This document shows, in pieces, positions 38,495-47,735 of a stretch of DNA of 64,000 nt. The notes beneath the pieces are model-generated. The model did not search any database, was not told the origin of the DNA, and saw nothing but the letters and a program-made list of their open reading frames with translations. The stretch's first letter is position 1, and every line of letters begins with the position of its first letter. Location of the stretch: positions 372,001 to 436,000 of the forward strand of contig NZ_SMLL01000003.1 of NCBI RefSeq assembly GCF_004681965.1, given 5' to 3'. A program made the position numbers and the translations under genes. This DNA is from Ramlibacter rhizophilus (lineage in GTDB: Bacteria > Pseudomonadota > Gammaproteobacteria > Burkholderiales > Burkholderiaceae_C).

Positions 38495-39325
38495 ATGTCC
38501 GACTGGATCGATACACATTGCCATCTGGACGCGGACGAATTCGCGGCCGATCGCGATGCGGTGCGGCGCCGGGCCGCCGCGGCGGGGGTGGCGCAGTGCG
38601 TGATTCCTGCAGTCGCCGCTGCCCACTTCGAGCGGGTGCGCACGCTGGCCCACGCGAACGGCGATGCCTATGCCCTGGGCATCCATCCGCTGCTCACGGC
38701 GCAGGCCGGGCCGCAGGACCTGGAGGCGCTCGACGCGCAGCTCGCCCTGCGTGCGGGCGATGCACGCCTGGTGGCGGTGGGCGAGATCGGGCTGGATCAC
38801 TTCGTGCCCGGCCTGGATGCGGCGCGGCAGGCGCACTTCTATCGCGAGCAGTTGCGGATCGCGGCGCACCACGGGTTGCCGGTGATCCTGCATGTGCGCC
38901 GGTCGGCCGATGCGCTGCTGCGGGAGCTGCGGCGCATCCCGGTGGCCGGCGGCATCGCGCATGCCTTCAACGGTAGCTGGCAGCAGGCCTGCCAGTTCGT
39001 GGACCTCGGGTTCAGGCTGGGCTTTGGCGGCACGCTGAGCTACGAGCGCTCGCAGCAGATCCGGCGCCTGGCGACGCAGTTGCCGCTGGAGGCCATCGTG
39101 CTGGAGACCGATGCGCCGGACATTCCGCCGCACTGGCTGTACCGCACTGCACAGGAACGGGCGGCCGGGCATCCGCAGGGGCGCAACGAACCCGCCGAGC
39201 TGACGCGCATTGGCGCCGTGCTGGCGCAGCTGCGGGGCCTGTCCAGCGAGGCGGTGGCCGAGGCGACCACCCGCAACGCCTGCGCGGCGCTGCCGCGCCT
39301 GGCGGGCCTGCGCGGCTCACGATAA
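38495..39325 (+). CDS. TatD-family metal-dependent hydrolase
   Basis: 276 residues from the ATG at 38495; another ATG 8 bp upstream is out of frame. TIM-barrel hydrolase: DTHCHLD at the start gives the HxH metal site, VGEIGLDHF the bridging Glu, LHVRRSADALL and GIAHAFNG the His ligands, and LETDAPDIPP the catalytic Asp. Members are 3'-5' DNA/RNA exonucleases or D-aminoacyl-tRNA editing enzymes. It is divergent from the protease gene (99 bp) and 8 bp before the next gene. Confidence 0.9.
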   Translation: MSDWIDTHCHLDADEFAADRDAVRRRAAAAGVAQCVIPAVAAAHFERVRTLAHANGDAYALGIHPLLTAQAGPQDLEALDAQLALRAGDARLVAVGEIGLDHFVPGLDAARQAHFYREQLRIAAHHGLPVILHVRRSADALLRELRRIPVAGGIAHAFNGSWQQACQFVDLGFRLGFGGTLSYERSQQIRRLATQLPLEAIVLETDAPDIPPHWLYRTAQERAAGHPQGRNEPAELTRIGAVLAQLRGLSSEAVAEATTRNACAALPRLAGLRGSR

Positions 39326-39326
39326 T
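39321..39326 (+). promoter_or_regulatory. Possible -10 element before the spermidine synthase-like gene
   Basis: GATAAT followed by CGCGCC, overlapping the tatD stop and only 7 bp before the next GTG. If used, the transcript would be nearly leaderless. Confidence 0.25.
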
Positions 39327-39333
39327 CGCGCCG

Positions 39334-40095
39334 GTGAAACCGATCAGCCAAGCGGGCCCCGAACTGCCCGAAGTTAACGTCTCCGAGCACGACGGCATCC
39401 GCTACCTGCACCTGGGAAGCGAATGGATCCAGGGCTCGATGCGCATCGCCGCGCCCGACGAGATCGACCTCGAGTACGTGCAGCGCATGATGGCCTGGCT
39501 GCTGTTCGTCGATCCGGCCTCCGTGGCGCAGCGCCACGCCATGCAGCTGGGCCTGGGCGCGGCCGCGCTCACCAAGTTCTGCCGCAGGCGCCTGCGCATG
39601 CAGACCACGGCCATCGAGCTCAACCCGCAGGTCGTCGCGGCCTGCCGCACGTACTTCAAGCTGCCGCCGGACGATGCCCGCCTGTCGGTGGTGCTGGGCG
39701 ATGCGGCCGAGGTGGCCGCCCATGCGCACTGGCAGGGCCGCATCGACGCCCTGCAGGTGGACCTGTACGACGAGGAGGCCGCCGCGCCGGTGCTGGACAG
39801 CGAAGGCTTCTACGCCGACTGTCGGCGCCTGCTCACCGGGGACGGTTGCATGACGGTGAATCTCTTCGGCCGCTCATCCAGCTACGCGGCCAGCCTGGAG
39901 CGGATCGCGGCGGCCTTCGGGCCGGAGGCGGTCTGGGCCTTCAAGCCCACGCGCGAAGGCAACACCGTGGTGCTGGCCCTGCGCACGCCGCAGACGCCCG
40001 GGCGCCCCGAACTGCAGGCGCGCGCCGACGCGGTCGAGTCGCGCTGGGGCCTGCCGGCCAGGAAGTGGCTCAAGGTGCTGCGCCGGATCGGCTGA
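39334..40095 (+). CDS. Spermidine synthase-like SAM-dependent protein
   Basis: 253 residues, GTG start at 39334. Rossmann methyltransferase-type fold: QLGLGAAALTKFCRRRL (motif I region), TTAIELNPQVVAACRTYF (acidic ribose ligand), then VVLGDAAEV and ALQVDLYDEEAAAP. It resembles the spermidine synthase-like proteins of Proteobacteria that lack full polyamine-enzyme motifs, so activity is uncertain. It follows tatD by 8 bp. Confidence 0.72.
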   Translation: MKPISQAGPELPEVNVSEHDGIRYLHLGSEWIQGSMRIAAPDEIDLEYVQRMMAWLLFVDPASVAQRHAMQLGLGAAALTKFCRRRLRMQTTAIELNPQVVAACRTYFKLPPDDARLSVVLGDAAEVAAHAHWQGRIDALQVDLYDEEAAAPVLDSEGFYADCRRLLTGDGCMTVNLFGRSSSYAASLERIAAAFGPEAVWAFKPTREGNTVVLALRTPQTPGRPELQARADAVESRWGLPARKWLKVLRRIG

Positions 40096-40181
40096 ACGCC
40101 GAGCCGGGGCGCCATGCCCTGATCTGGTGCGCGCGGTCGGTGGTAGGTGGAACCCACAACTGTTTACCAGCCGCTGCCGCC

Positions 40182-40187
40182 CACAAT
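40182..40187 (+). promoter_or_regulatory. Candidate -10 element for tctBA
   Basis: CACAAT followed by CCGCC, 32 bp before the tctB GTG start. Confidence 0.35.
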
Positions 40188-40219
40188 CCGCCGGTTATCC
40201 AAATACCGAGGAGATTGCC

Positions 40220-40708
40220 GTGCGCGTGAAGAACCAGAGGGACTTCGTCGCGGGACTCATGTTCACCGTGGTGGGCGTGGCTTTCGCGTGGGGTGCCACG
40301 AACTACAACATCGGCGAAGGCGCCCGCATGGGCCCCGGCTACTTCCCGCTCCTGGTGGGAACACTGCTGGCCATCCTGGGCCTGATCGTGGCCTTCGAGG
40401 GACTGGTCGTCGAGACCGAGGACGGCGGCAAGATCGGCGCCATCGCCTGGAAGCCCCTGTTCTTCATCATCGCGGGCAACGTGGTGTTCGGCATCGCGCT
40501 CGGGGGCTTGCCGGCCATCGGCGTGCCGGCCATGGGCCTGATCGTCGGCATCTACGCGCTGACCATCGTCGCGGCCATGGCCGGCGACGAGTTCAAGTGG
40601 AAGGAAGTGCTGATCCTGGGAACCATCCTGGCCATCGGCAGCTACTTCGCCTTCGTCTACATGCTGAACCTGCAATTCCCGGTTTGGCCCAGCTTCATCG
40701 TGCGCTGA
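40220..40708 (+). CDS. tctB: Tripartite tricarboxylate transporter small membrane subunit
   Basis: 162 residues from GTG 40220, with GAGGAG six bases upstream; earlier in-frame codons lack a site. Four hydrophobic helices; GARMGPGYFPLLVGTLLAILG is the TctB hallmark. It is a partner of TctA in Na+-driven uptake of tri- or dicarboxylates. The periplasmic binding protein TctC that normally completes the system is not adjacent. Confidence 0.88.
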   Translation: MRVKNQRDFVAGLMFTVVGVAFAWGATNYNIGEGARMGPGYFPLLVGTLLAILGLIVAFEGLVVETEDGGKIGAIAWKPLFFIIAGNVVFGIALGGLPAIGVPAMGLIVGIYALTIVAAMAGDEFKWKEVLILGTILAIGSYFAFVYMLNLQFPVWPSFIVR

Positions 40709-40721
40709 GGAACCCGAGACC

Positions 40722-42236
40722 ATGGACCTGTTTGCCAACCTTGCCCTCGGCTTCGGCGTCGCGTTCACGCCGATCAACCTGCTCTACGCCTTCATCGGCT
40801 GCCTGCTGGGCACGCTGATCGGCGTGCTGCCCGGCGTCGGCCCCGTGGCCACCATCGCCATGCTGCTGCCGGCCACCTACGCCCTGCCCCCGGTGTCGGC
40901 GCTGATCATGCTGGCCGGCATCTATTACGGCGCGCAGTACGGCGGATCGACCACCGCCATCCTGGTGAACCTGCCCGGCGAGGCATCGTCGGTGGTGACC
41001 ATCATCGAGGGCTACCAGATGGCCCGGCAGGGACGGGCCGGACCGGCGCTCGCTTCCGCCGGCCTGGGCTCCTTCTTCGCCGGCTGCGTGGGCACCCTGA
41101 TCCTGGCCGGCTTCGCCGCCCCGCTGACCGAGGTGGCGTTCAAGTTCGGGCCAGCCGAATACTTCTCGCTCATGATCCTGGGCCTGGTCGGCGCCGTGGT
41201 GCTGGCCTCGGGCTCGCTGCTCAAGGCCATCGGCATGATCCTGCTGGGCCTGCTGATCGGCCTGATCGGCACCGACGTGAACTCGGGCGTGGCGCGCTAC
41301 TCCTTCGACATTCCCGAGCTGACCGACGGCATCGGCTTCATCGTGATCGCCATGGGCGTGTTCGGCTACGGCGAGATCATCATGAACCTGTCCAAGCACG
41401 AGAGCGAGCGCGAGGTCTTCACCGACCGCGTCTCGGGCCTCATGCCCACGGCAGCCGACTTCAAGCACATGCTGCCTGCCGTGCTGCGCGGCACCGCCAT
41501 CGGCTCCGGCCTGGGCATCCTGCCCGGTGGCGGCGCGCTGCTCTCGGCCTTCGCCTCCTACACCATCGAGAAGAAGGTCAAGCTCAAGGCCGGAGAGATC
41601 CCGTTCGGCAAGGGCAACATCCGCGGCGTGGCCGGTCCCGAGTCGGCCAACAACGCCGGTTCGCAGACCTCCTTCATCCCGCTGCTGACGCTGGGCATCC
41701 CGCCCAACGCCGTGATGGCGCTGATGGTGGGTGCCATGACCATCCACAACATCCAGCCGGGCCCGCAGGTGATGACCAGCAACCCCGAGCTGTTCTGGGG
41801 CCTGATCGCCTCCATGTGGATCGGCAACGCCATGCTGATCATCCTGAACCTGCCGCTGATCGGCCTGTGGATCAAGCTGCTGACCATCCCCTACCGCTGG
41901 CTGTTCCCGTCCATCGTGCTGTTCTGCGCCATCGGCGTCTACTCCACGAACAACAACACCTGGGACGTGTGGATGGTGGCCATCTTCGGCGTCATCGGCT
42001 ACGCCTTCATCAAGCTGGGTGCCGAGCCTGCGCCGCTGCTGCTCGGCCTGATCCTCGGCCCAATGATGGAGGAGAACCTGCGCCGCGCCCTGCTGCTCTC
42101 CCGTGGCGACTGGAGCGTGATGGTCACGCGCCCGATCTCGGCGACGCTGCTGGGCCTGGCCGCGCTGATGGTGATCATCGTGGCGCTGCCCTCGGTCAAG
42201 CGCAAGCGCCAGGAAGCGTTCCAGGAAGAGGACTGA
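40722..42236 (+). CDS. tctA: Tripartite tricarboxylate transporter large membrane subunit
   Basis: 504 residues, about 12 helices, full length. TctA signatures: GVLPGVGPVATIAMLLP near residue 35, GGSTTAILVNLPGEASSVVT near 75, and the second inverted-repeat copy GILPGGGALLSAFASY near 265 with PESANNAGSQTSFIPLLTLG after it. It forms the transport channel with TctB. It begins 13 bp after tctB and is followed by a terminator. Confidence 0.95.
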   Translation: MDLFANLALGFGVAFTPINLLYAFIGCLLGTLIGVLPGVGPVATIAMLLPATYALPPVSALIMLAGIYYGAQYGGSTTAILVNLPGEASSVVTIIEGYQMARQGRAGPALASAGLGSFFAGCVGTLILAGFAAPLTEVAFKFGPAEYFSLMILGLVGAVVLASGSLLKAIGMILLGLLIGLIGTDVNSGVARYSFDIPELTDGIGFIVIAMGVFGYGEIIMNLSKHESEREVFTDRVSGLMPTAADFKHMLPAVLRGTAIGSGLGILPGGGALLSAFASYTIEKKVKLKAGEIPFGKGNIRGVAGPESANNAGSQTSFIPLLTLGIPPNAVMALMVGAMTIHNIQPGPQVMTSNPELFWGLIASMWIGNAMLIILNLPLIGLWIKLLTIPYRWLFPSIVLFCAIGVYSTNNNTWDVWMVAIFGVIGYAFIKLGAEPAPLLLGLILGPMMEENLRRALLLSRGDWSVMVTRPISATLLGLAALMVIIVALPSVKRKRQEAFQEED

Positions 42237-42259
42237 GCCTCGTCCTGACTTCGTGAAAG

Positions 42260-42282
42260 CGGCGCCTTCGGGCGCCGTTTTT
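42260..42282 (+). terminator. Rho-independent terminator of tctBA
   Basis: CGGCGCC-TTCG-GGCGCCG followed by TTTTT, 23 bp after the tctA stop. Same TTCG loop as the terminator at 8164. Confidence 0.9.
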
Positions 42283-42381
42283 CATTGGCGACCCGGGCGC
42301 CGCGCAGGTTGCGGCGGCAGGCGGGGGCGCTGACGCTTCAGTCACGCCGGCGGGAATGCCGGCAACCTGCGTGAGACGGTG

Positions 42382-42387
42382 GACAAT
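42382..42387 (+). promoter_or_regulatory. Candidate -10 element for the EamA gene
   Basis: GACAAT followed by CGCGC, 80 bp before the GTG start. The rest of the 231-bp gap holds the tctA terminator and a short GCCGGC hairpin (42346-42363). Confidence 0.35.
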
Positions 42388-42467
42388 CGCGCTCGCCTCA
42401 TGAGCCTCTTATTCTTTCGTCCTTCCTTGCCCGGCACCGGCCTGCCCCGAAGCACCGCGGAGCCTGC

Positions 42468-43379
42468 GTGCGCGCGGTGAGCGTCGCGGCACCGCGCGCA
42501 GGCGATCTCGGCGCCGGCCTGTTGCTCGCCGCCGTCGGCGCCACCGCCTTCAGCGGCAAGGCCATCATCGTCAAGCTCGCCTACCGGCACGGCGTCGATG
42601 CGGTCACGCTCATCATGTACCGCATGCTCTTCGCGCTGCCCATCTTCGCGGCCATGGCCTGGTGGGCCGGGCGCGGCAAGCCGGCGCTCACCGGGCGCGA
42701 CTGGCTGGGCGTCACCGGCCTGGGCGTGACCGGCTATTACCTCGCGAGCTTCCTGGACTTCGTCGGGCTGCAGTACATCGGCGCCGCGCTCGAGCGGCTG
42801 ATCCTCTACCTCAACCCCACGCTGGTGCTGTTCCTGGGCTGGCTCATGTACCGGCGGCCCGTCACCCGGGTGCACGTGGCCGGCATGGCCCTGAGCTACG
42901 CGGGCGTGCTGCTGGTCTTCGGCCAGGAGGTCGGGCTGCTGGGACCGCAGGCGGCCTGGGGCACGGCGCTGGTCTTCGCGAGTGCCGTGAGCTATGCCTT
43001 CTATCTCACCTACAGCGGCCAGCTGGTGCAGCGCCTGGGATCGCTGCGACTGGTGGGCCTGGCGACCTCGGTGGCCTGCCTGTGCTGCGTGCTGCAGTTC
43101 CTGCTGCTGCGGCCCATCGAGGCGGCGTGGGTCGCGCCGCCGGTGATCTGGCTGTCGGTGCTGAACGCGACCTTGTGCACGGCCGTGCCGGTGCTGCTGG
43201 TGATGATGGCCATCGAGCGCATCGGCTCGTCGATGACGGCCCAGGCCGGCATGGTCGGGCCGCTGTCGACCATCTTCATGGGCGTGTGGATCCTCGGCGA
43301 GCCGTTCACGCCCTGGATGGCCGCCGGGACCGTGCTGGTGCTGGCCGGCATCTACGTGTTCAGCCGCAGCAAGGCCTGA
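42468..43379 (+). CDS. EamA/DMT-family transporter
   Basis: 303 residues, GTG start at 42468 with GGAG five bases upstream. Ten hydrophobic helices in two EamA repeats: the first opens at LLLAAVGATAFSGKAIIVKLAY, the second near WGTALVFASAVSYAFYLTY. There is a conserved LERLILYLNPTLVLFLGWL in the first repeat and GPLSTIFMGVWILGEPF in the second. Exports small metabolites in characterised relatives; substrate not predictable here. Own promoter. Confidence 0.88.
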   Translation: MRAVSVAAPRAGDLGAGLLLAAVGATAFSGKAIIVKLAYRHGVDAVTLIMYRMLFALPIFAAMAWWAGRGKPALTGRDWLGVTGLGVTGYYLASFLDFVGLQYIGAALERLILYLNPTLVLFLGWLMYRRPVTRVHVAGMALSYAGVLLVFGQEVGLLGPQAAWGTALVFASAVSYAFYLTYSGQLVQRLGSLRLVGLATSVACLCCVLQFLLLRPIEAAWVAPPVIWLSVLNATLCTAVPVLLVMMAIERIGSSMTAQAGMVGPLSTIFMGVWILGEPFTPWMAAGTVLVLAGIYVFSRSKA

Positions 43380-43477
43380 AAGGGCGCACGTCCGGGCGGC
43401 CCGTTCCGCGCGCCTATAGTCGCAGGCTTTGCGGGGCGACGCGCCCCGCGTCTTTCATCGTCGAGGAGAAACGTTCC

Positions 43478-44275
43478 ATGGATCTGGGAATCAAGGGCCG
43501 CTGGGCTTTGGTGTGCGGGGCCAGCAAGGGCCTGGGGCTGGGCTGCGCCAAGGCGCTGGCGCGCGAGGGCGTGAACGTGGTCATGGTGGCGCGCGGCGCG
43601 CAGGTGCTGGACGCGGCAGCGCAGGCGCTGCGCGCCGACGCGGCGCTGCCTGCGGGCACGCAGGTGCTGGCCGTCGCCGCCGACATCACCACGCCGGCGG
43701 GTCGGACCACGGCGCTCGCAGCGCACGCGCACTACGACATCGTGGTGACCAACGCGGGCGGCCCGCCGCCGGGGGACTTCCGCCAGTGGGACCGCGAAGC
43801 CTGGCTGGCCGCGGTGGATGCCAACATGCTCACGCCCATCGAGCTGATCAAGGCCACCGTGGATGGCATGGCCGAGCGCGGTTTCGGCCGCATCGTGAAC
43901 ATCACCTCCAGCGCGGTGAAGGCGCCCATCGACATCCTGGGCCTGTCCAACGGCGCCCGCAGCGGCCTGACCGGTTTCGTGGCCGGCGCGGCGCGTTCGG
44001 CCAAGCTGGCCTCGGCCAACGTGACCATCAACAACCTGCTGCCCGGCGCCTTCGACACCGACCGCCTGCGAACCACCTTCGAGGGCGCGGTGAAGAAGAC
44101 CGGCCAGACCATGGACGCCGTGATGCAGGCGCGCATGAAGTCCATCCCGGCCGGCCGCTTCGGCCAGCCCGACGAGTTCGGCGCCGCCTGCGCGTTCCTG
44201 TGCAGCGCGCAGGCCGGCTACGTGACCGGCCAGAACTTCCTGGTGGACGGCGGGGCCTATCCGGGCACCTTCTGA
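43478..44275 (+). CDS. SDR-family oxidoreductase with atypical active site
   Basis: 265 residues, ATG at 43478, GAGGAG upstream. Cofactor motif CGASKGLGLG (13-22) and the structural NAGG (92-95) are intact, as is the C-terminal GYVTGQNFLVDGG. The catalytic Ser is present (NITSSAVKAP, 144/145), but the expected Tyr-x3-Lys is missing: the region reads LGLSNGARSGLTG (154-166), with Ser/Asn at the Tyr position and Arg161 near the Lys. A TATAGT hexamer at 43415-43420 is a possible -10. Either a different catalytic residue is used or the protein is non-enzymatic. Confidence 0.85.
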   Translation: MDLGIKGRWALVCGASKGLGLGCAKALAREGVNVVMVARGAQVLDAAAQALRADAALPAGTQVLAVAADITTPAGRTTALAAHAHYDIVVTNAGGPPPGDFRQWDREAWLAAVDANMLTPIELIKATVDGMAERGFGRIVNITSSAVKAPIDILGLSNGARSGLTGFVAGAARSAKLASANVTINNLLPGAFDTDRLRTTFEGAVKKTGQTMDAVMQARMKSIPAGRFGQPDEFGAACAFLCSAQAGYVTGQNFLVDGGAYPGTF

Positions 44276-44296
44276 GCTTGCGCGCCCGGAAGCCGC

Positions 44297-45511
44297 CTAC
44301 TTCTTGCGCTGCACGAAGAGGTTGCGCCGGGCGTCCTCCGGGTAGGCGAAGGTGATGGCGCCGTCCTTGACCTGGCCCATGACCATCATGGTGGGCACGA
44401 TCGCGTCCTTCTCCTGCGGGCTGAAGGGCCGCTCGTAGGTGGCGACCACGCCGTAGTAGGTGCGCTGCATGTTCTCCAGGGCCGCCTTCAGGCGGGGGCC
44501 GCTCAGGTCGCCATTGCGGATGTTGAACATGGAATACAGCAGGATGTAGGCCGCGTCGTAGGCCTGCGCCGCCGCCATGGGCACGGGGATGCGCCGCACC
44601 TTGTACTTGCGCGCGTAGCCGGCCAGGAAGGCGGCGCGGCGCTCGTTGCTCGGCTCGGCGATGAAGGTCTGTGCCATGAGCGCCCCTTCGGCCGCGCGCC
44701 CGGCGCCGTCGATGAAGAAGGGGAAGGACAGCGGCCAGCCACCCACGAGCGGCACGTTCCACTTGAGCGCCTGCCGGCTCAGGGCCACGGCGGCGTTTTC
44801 CTTGCCGACGGTGTAGGTGAAGATGACGTTGGCACCGGCTTCGCGGGCGGCGCGCAGCTCGCTGGTGAGGTCGGTGGTGCCCAGCGCGAAGTTGGCCTCG
44901 TACACCGGCTCCAGCTTGCGCAGCGCCAGCGCCTTCTTCACGTCGGCCCGGCCCGACTGCCCGTAGGGCGTGGTGTCGGCGAAGATGGCCACCTTCGTCC
45001 ATCCGCGCTTGACCAGGTCGGCCACCACGAAGTCCGACTGGATGCCGTCCCGCGCCGAAGTGCGGAAGACGTAGCTGTCCGCCGGCGGGAATTTGGTGGT
45101 CACCGGACTGCCCGCGGCGCAGGGCACGATCAGCGGCATCTGGTTCTGCTGGAACACGTCCAGCGCCGCCATGGCGACGCCCGTGTTGCAAAAGCCGATG
45201 GTGGCGAAGACCTTCTCCTGCGCCAGGGCCTTGGCACCGGCCAGGCCCGTGGGCGGGTCGGCTTTGTCGTCCTGGACCACCAGGTCGATGCGCCGGCCCA
45301 GGTAGCCGCCCACCGCATTGATCTCGTCCACCGCCATGCGCACGCCATTGAGCATGGGCACGCCGAAATCCGCGGAGGGGCCGGTGAAGGGGCCGATGAC
45401 CCCCAGCTTCAGGGGAGGGCCGGAAAACACCGGGGCGTTGTCGGGTGCCTGCGCCAGGGCCGTGAGCGAGACCAGCGCAAGGCAGGCCGCCACGAAGCGT
45501 TTGCGGTTCAT
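44297..45511 (-). CDS. Branched-chain amino acid-type ABC substrate-binding protein
   Basis: 404 residues. Sec signal peptide (1-21, cleavage near ALAQA), then a Peripla_BP_6 (LivK-like) bilobed domain: KLGVIGPFTGPSADFG, INAVGGYLGRRIDLVVQDD, IFADTTPYGQSG and FTYTVGKENAAVA. Strong Shine-Dalgarno AAGGAGG before the ATG. No permease or ATPase genes adjoin it, so it is an orphan binding protein. It may serve a Liv-type system elsewhere. Ligand not predictable; many such proteins in Comamonadaceae bind aromatic acids. Confidence 0.88.
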   Translation of the reverse strand: MNRKRFVAACLALVSLTALAQAPDNAPVFSGPPLKLGVIGPFTGPSADFGVPMLNGVRMAVDEINAVGGYLGRRIDLVVQDDKADPPTGLAGAKALAQEKVFATIGFCNTGVAMAALDVFQQNQMPLIVPCAAGSPVTTKFPPADSYVFRTSARDGIQSDFVVADLVKRGWTKVAIFADTTPYGQSGRADVKKALALRKLEPVYEANFALGTTDLTSELRAAREAGANVIFTYTVGKENAAVALSRQALKWNVPLVGGWPLSFPFFIDGAGRAAEGALMAQTFIAEPSNERRAAFLAGYARKYKVRRIPVPMAAAQAYDAAYILLYSMFNIRNGDLSGPRLKAALENMQRTYYGVVATYERPFSPQEKDAIVPTMMVMGQVKDGAITFAYPEDARRNLFVQRKK

Positions 45512-45615
45512 GAGTCCATCCTCCTTTTTGGGGCGGGCTCATCGTAATGGCCGTCTCCGCCCGCGGCAATGCGGGCTTGCGCACATTGCACAGGGCCGCG
45601 GTGCGCAGGAGACAG

Positions 45616-46530
45616 TCAGGACTTGCGCGGCGACGCGATGACGATGCCGCTCACGATCATCGCGAAGGCGATCGCGTGGTAGATGCGCGGCAGCTCGCCG
45701 ATCAGGCTGGCCGACAGCACCGCGGCGAAGAGCGGCGTGAGGTTGTTGAAGATGCTGGCCATGTTGGGCCCGAGGCGCTGCACGCCCAGGCCCCAGGAGC
45801 GATAGGCCAGGATCGACGGGCCGATGACGATGAAGCTCAGGCCCGCCAGCAGGGGCAGCCCCCAGGCGATGGGCGGCGGATCGAGCAGCGTCCATTCGCC
45901 TACTGTGAAGAGCGTAGACCAGGCGATCCCCGGCAGGACCTGTGCGAGCAGGAAGGCGGCCCAGTCGCGGCGGATGGCGGGATCGTCCTGGTCCGAGCGG
46001 GTGAGAAGCCAGCTGTACCAGGCAAATGCGGCGGTCGCGAGCAGCATGTACAGGTCACCGGGTACGAAGCGCACCTCGGCGAGGTGCGCGAGGTCGCCCC
46101 GCGCGAGCACCAGCAGCACGCCGACCATGGACAGTCCCGCGCCCGCGAATTGGCGCCGGCTGACCGGCTGGCCGAAGAACATCGCGCCCAGGGCCAGCAT
46201 GAAGGCCGGCATGCTGCAGGCCACCAGGGTGACGTTCATGGGCGTGGAGGTCTTGAGCGCCAGGTACTGCAAGGAGTTGTACATGCCCACGCTGAGCAGG
46301 CCCAGCAGCAGGTAGCGCCGCCAGCGTATCCACAGGCCGCTGCCCGGCCGCAGCGCCCAGGCTGCCAGGGGCAGCAGGATGAGAAAGGAGATGGCCCAGC
46401 GCAGCAGGTTCAGCGTGAGCGGCGGCACCAGCGGGGCGACCATGCGGCCGACGACCGCATTGCCGGCCCACAGCAGCGGCGGCAGCACGAGCAGGAAGAT
46501 GTTCCGGGCATCGAGGGTGGCGGTCGTCAT
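45616..46530 (-). CDS. EamA/DMT-family transporter (second)
   Basis: 304 residues from the ATG at 46530 (MTTATLDARN). Ten helices, two EamA repeats. Family blocks: LLWAGNAVVGRMVAPLVPP, MNVTLVACSMPAFMLALGAMFFG and NMASIFNNLTPLFAAVLSASLIGE. Not a close copy of the EamA gene at 42468. No clear Shine-Dalgarno. It is divergent from the quinone oxidoreductase gene (89 bp). Confidence 0.85.
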   Translation of the reverse strand: MTTATLDARNIFLLVLPPLLWAGNAVVGRMVAPLVPPLTLNLLRWAISFLILLPLAAWALRPGSGLWIRWRRYLLLGLLSVGMYNSLQYLALKTSTPMNVTLVACSMPAFMLALGAMFFGQPVSRRQFAGAGLSMVGVLLVLARGDLAHLAEVRFVPGDLYMLLATAAFAWYSWLLTRSDQDDPAIRRDWAAFLLAQVLPGIAWSTLFTVGEWTLLDPPPIAWGLPLLAGLSFIVIGPSILAYRSWGLGVQRLGPNMASIFNNLTPLFAAVLSASLIGELPRIYHAIAFAMIVSGIVIASPRKS

Positions 46531-46619
46531 GGAGGGGGCACTGTAGCCGAGGCCATTGGCCCCCGGCCCGCGAGCCCGGATGAATCGTGGCAGGATGCGC
46601 GCCACCACGAGGAGACTGC

Positions 46620-47603
46620 ATGAGCAAGGTCGTACGCATCCACCAGACCGGTGGCCCCGAGCAGATGGTGCTGGAAGACGTCGAAGTCGGCGAACCGGGA
46701 CCGGGCGAGATCCGCATCCGCCACCACGCCATCGGGCTCAATTACATCGACGTCTATTTCCGCACCGGCTTGTATCCGCAGGCCTTGCCAGGCGGCCTGG
46801 GCATGGAAGGCGCCGGCGTCGTCGAGGCGGTGGGCGAGGGCGTGACCCACCTGAAGGCCGGCGACCGTGCGGCCTATGCCAGCCAGCCGCCGGGCGCCTA
46901 TGCCGAGCGGCGCGTGATGCCGGCGCGCTGCGTGTGCCGGCTGCCCGACGCCATCGATTTCGAGACCGGGGCGGCCATGATGCTCAAGGGCATGACGGCG
47001 CAGTACCTGCTGCGTCGCACCCTGCCGCAGGGCGGCCTGCAGCCGGGCGACTTCGTGCTCTGGCATGCGGTGGCCGGCGGCGTGGGGCTGATCGCCGTGC
47101 AGTGGGCCAAGGCGCTGGGCCTGCAGCTGATCGGCACGGCCGGCAGCGATGAGAAGTGCGCGCTGGCCCACTCGCTGGGCGCGGCCCACGTCATCAACTA
47201 CCGGCGCGAGGACTTCCTGGCCCGCGTGCGCGAGATCACCGGCGGCCAGGGCGTGAAGGTGGTGTACGACTCGGTGGGCAAGGACACCTGGGAGAAGTCC
47301 CTGGACTGCCTGCGGCCCTTCGGGCTCATGGCGAGCTTCGGCAATGCCTCGGGGCCGGTCCCGCCCTTCGCGCCGGGCATCCTCGGCGCCAAGGGCTCGA
47401 TCTACGTCACCCGGCAGACCCTGTTCACCCACATCGCCACGCGCGAGGCCACGCAAGCCATGGCCGACGAGCTGTTCGAAGTCGTGGCCAGCGGCAAGGT
47501 GAAGATCCGCATCGACCAGCGCTTCGCGCTGGCGGACGTGCGGCAGGCGCACGAAGCGCTGGAATCACGCAAGACCACCGGCTCGACCATCCTGCTGCCC
47601 TGA
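46620..47603 (+). CDS. NADPH:quinone oxidoreductase (zinc-independent MDR family)
   Basis: 327 residues from the ATG at 46620, GGAG six bases upstream. GroES-like domain (NYIDVYFRTGLYP, GMEGAGVVEAVGEGV), then a Rossmann domain with AVAGGVGLIAVQWAKALG (AxxGxxG variant typical of QOR) and ITGGQGVKVVYDSVG. No zinc-binding cysteines. It matches Qor, which reduces quinones with NADPH. Monocistronic by context. Confidence 0.9.
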   Translation: MSKVVRIHQTGGPEQMVLEDVEVGEPGPGEIRIRHHAIGLNYIDVYFRTGLYPQALPGGLGMEGAGVVEAVGEGVTHLKAGDRAAYASQPPGAYAERRVMPARCVCRLPDAIDFETGAAMMLKGMTAQYLLRRTLPQGGLQPGDFVLWHAVAGGVGLIAVQWAKALGLQLIGTAGSDEKCALAHSLGAAHVINYRREDFLARVREITGGQGVKVVYDSVGKDTWEKSLDCLRPFGLMASFGNASGPVPPFAPGILGAKGSIYVTRQTLFTHIATREATQAMADELFEVVASGKVKIRIDQRFALADVRQAHEALESRKTTGSTILLP

Positions 47604-47735
47604 TGCGCCCCCCTCCGGCCAGGCGCGCCTCTCACGCGCCGGGCCCGGCGCCGACAGCGGCGGGTTCAAGCTCCTACAGCCGCTTGCTCGCGCCGCTTGC
47701 AGGCACATGATCCGCCGTGCCCTACGGTGGTCGGC

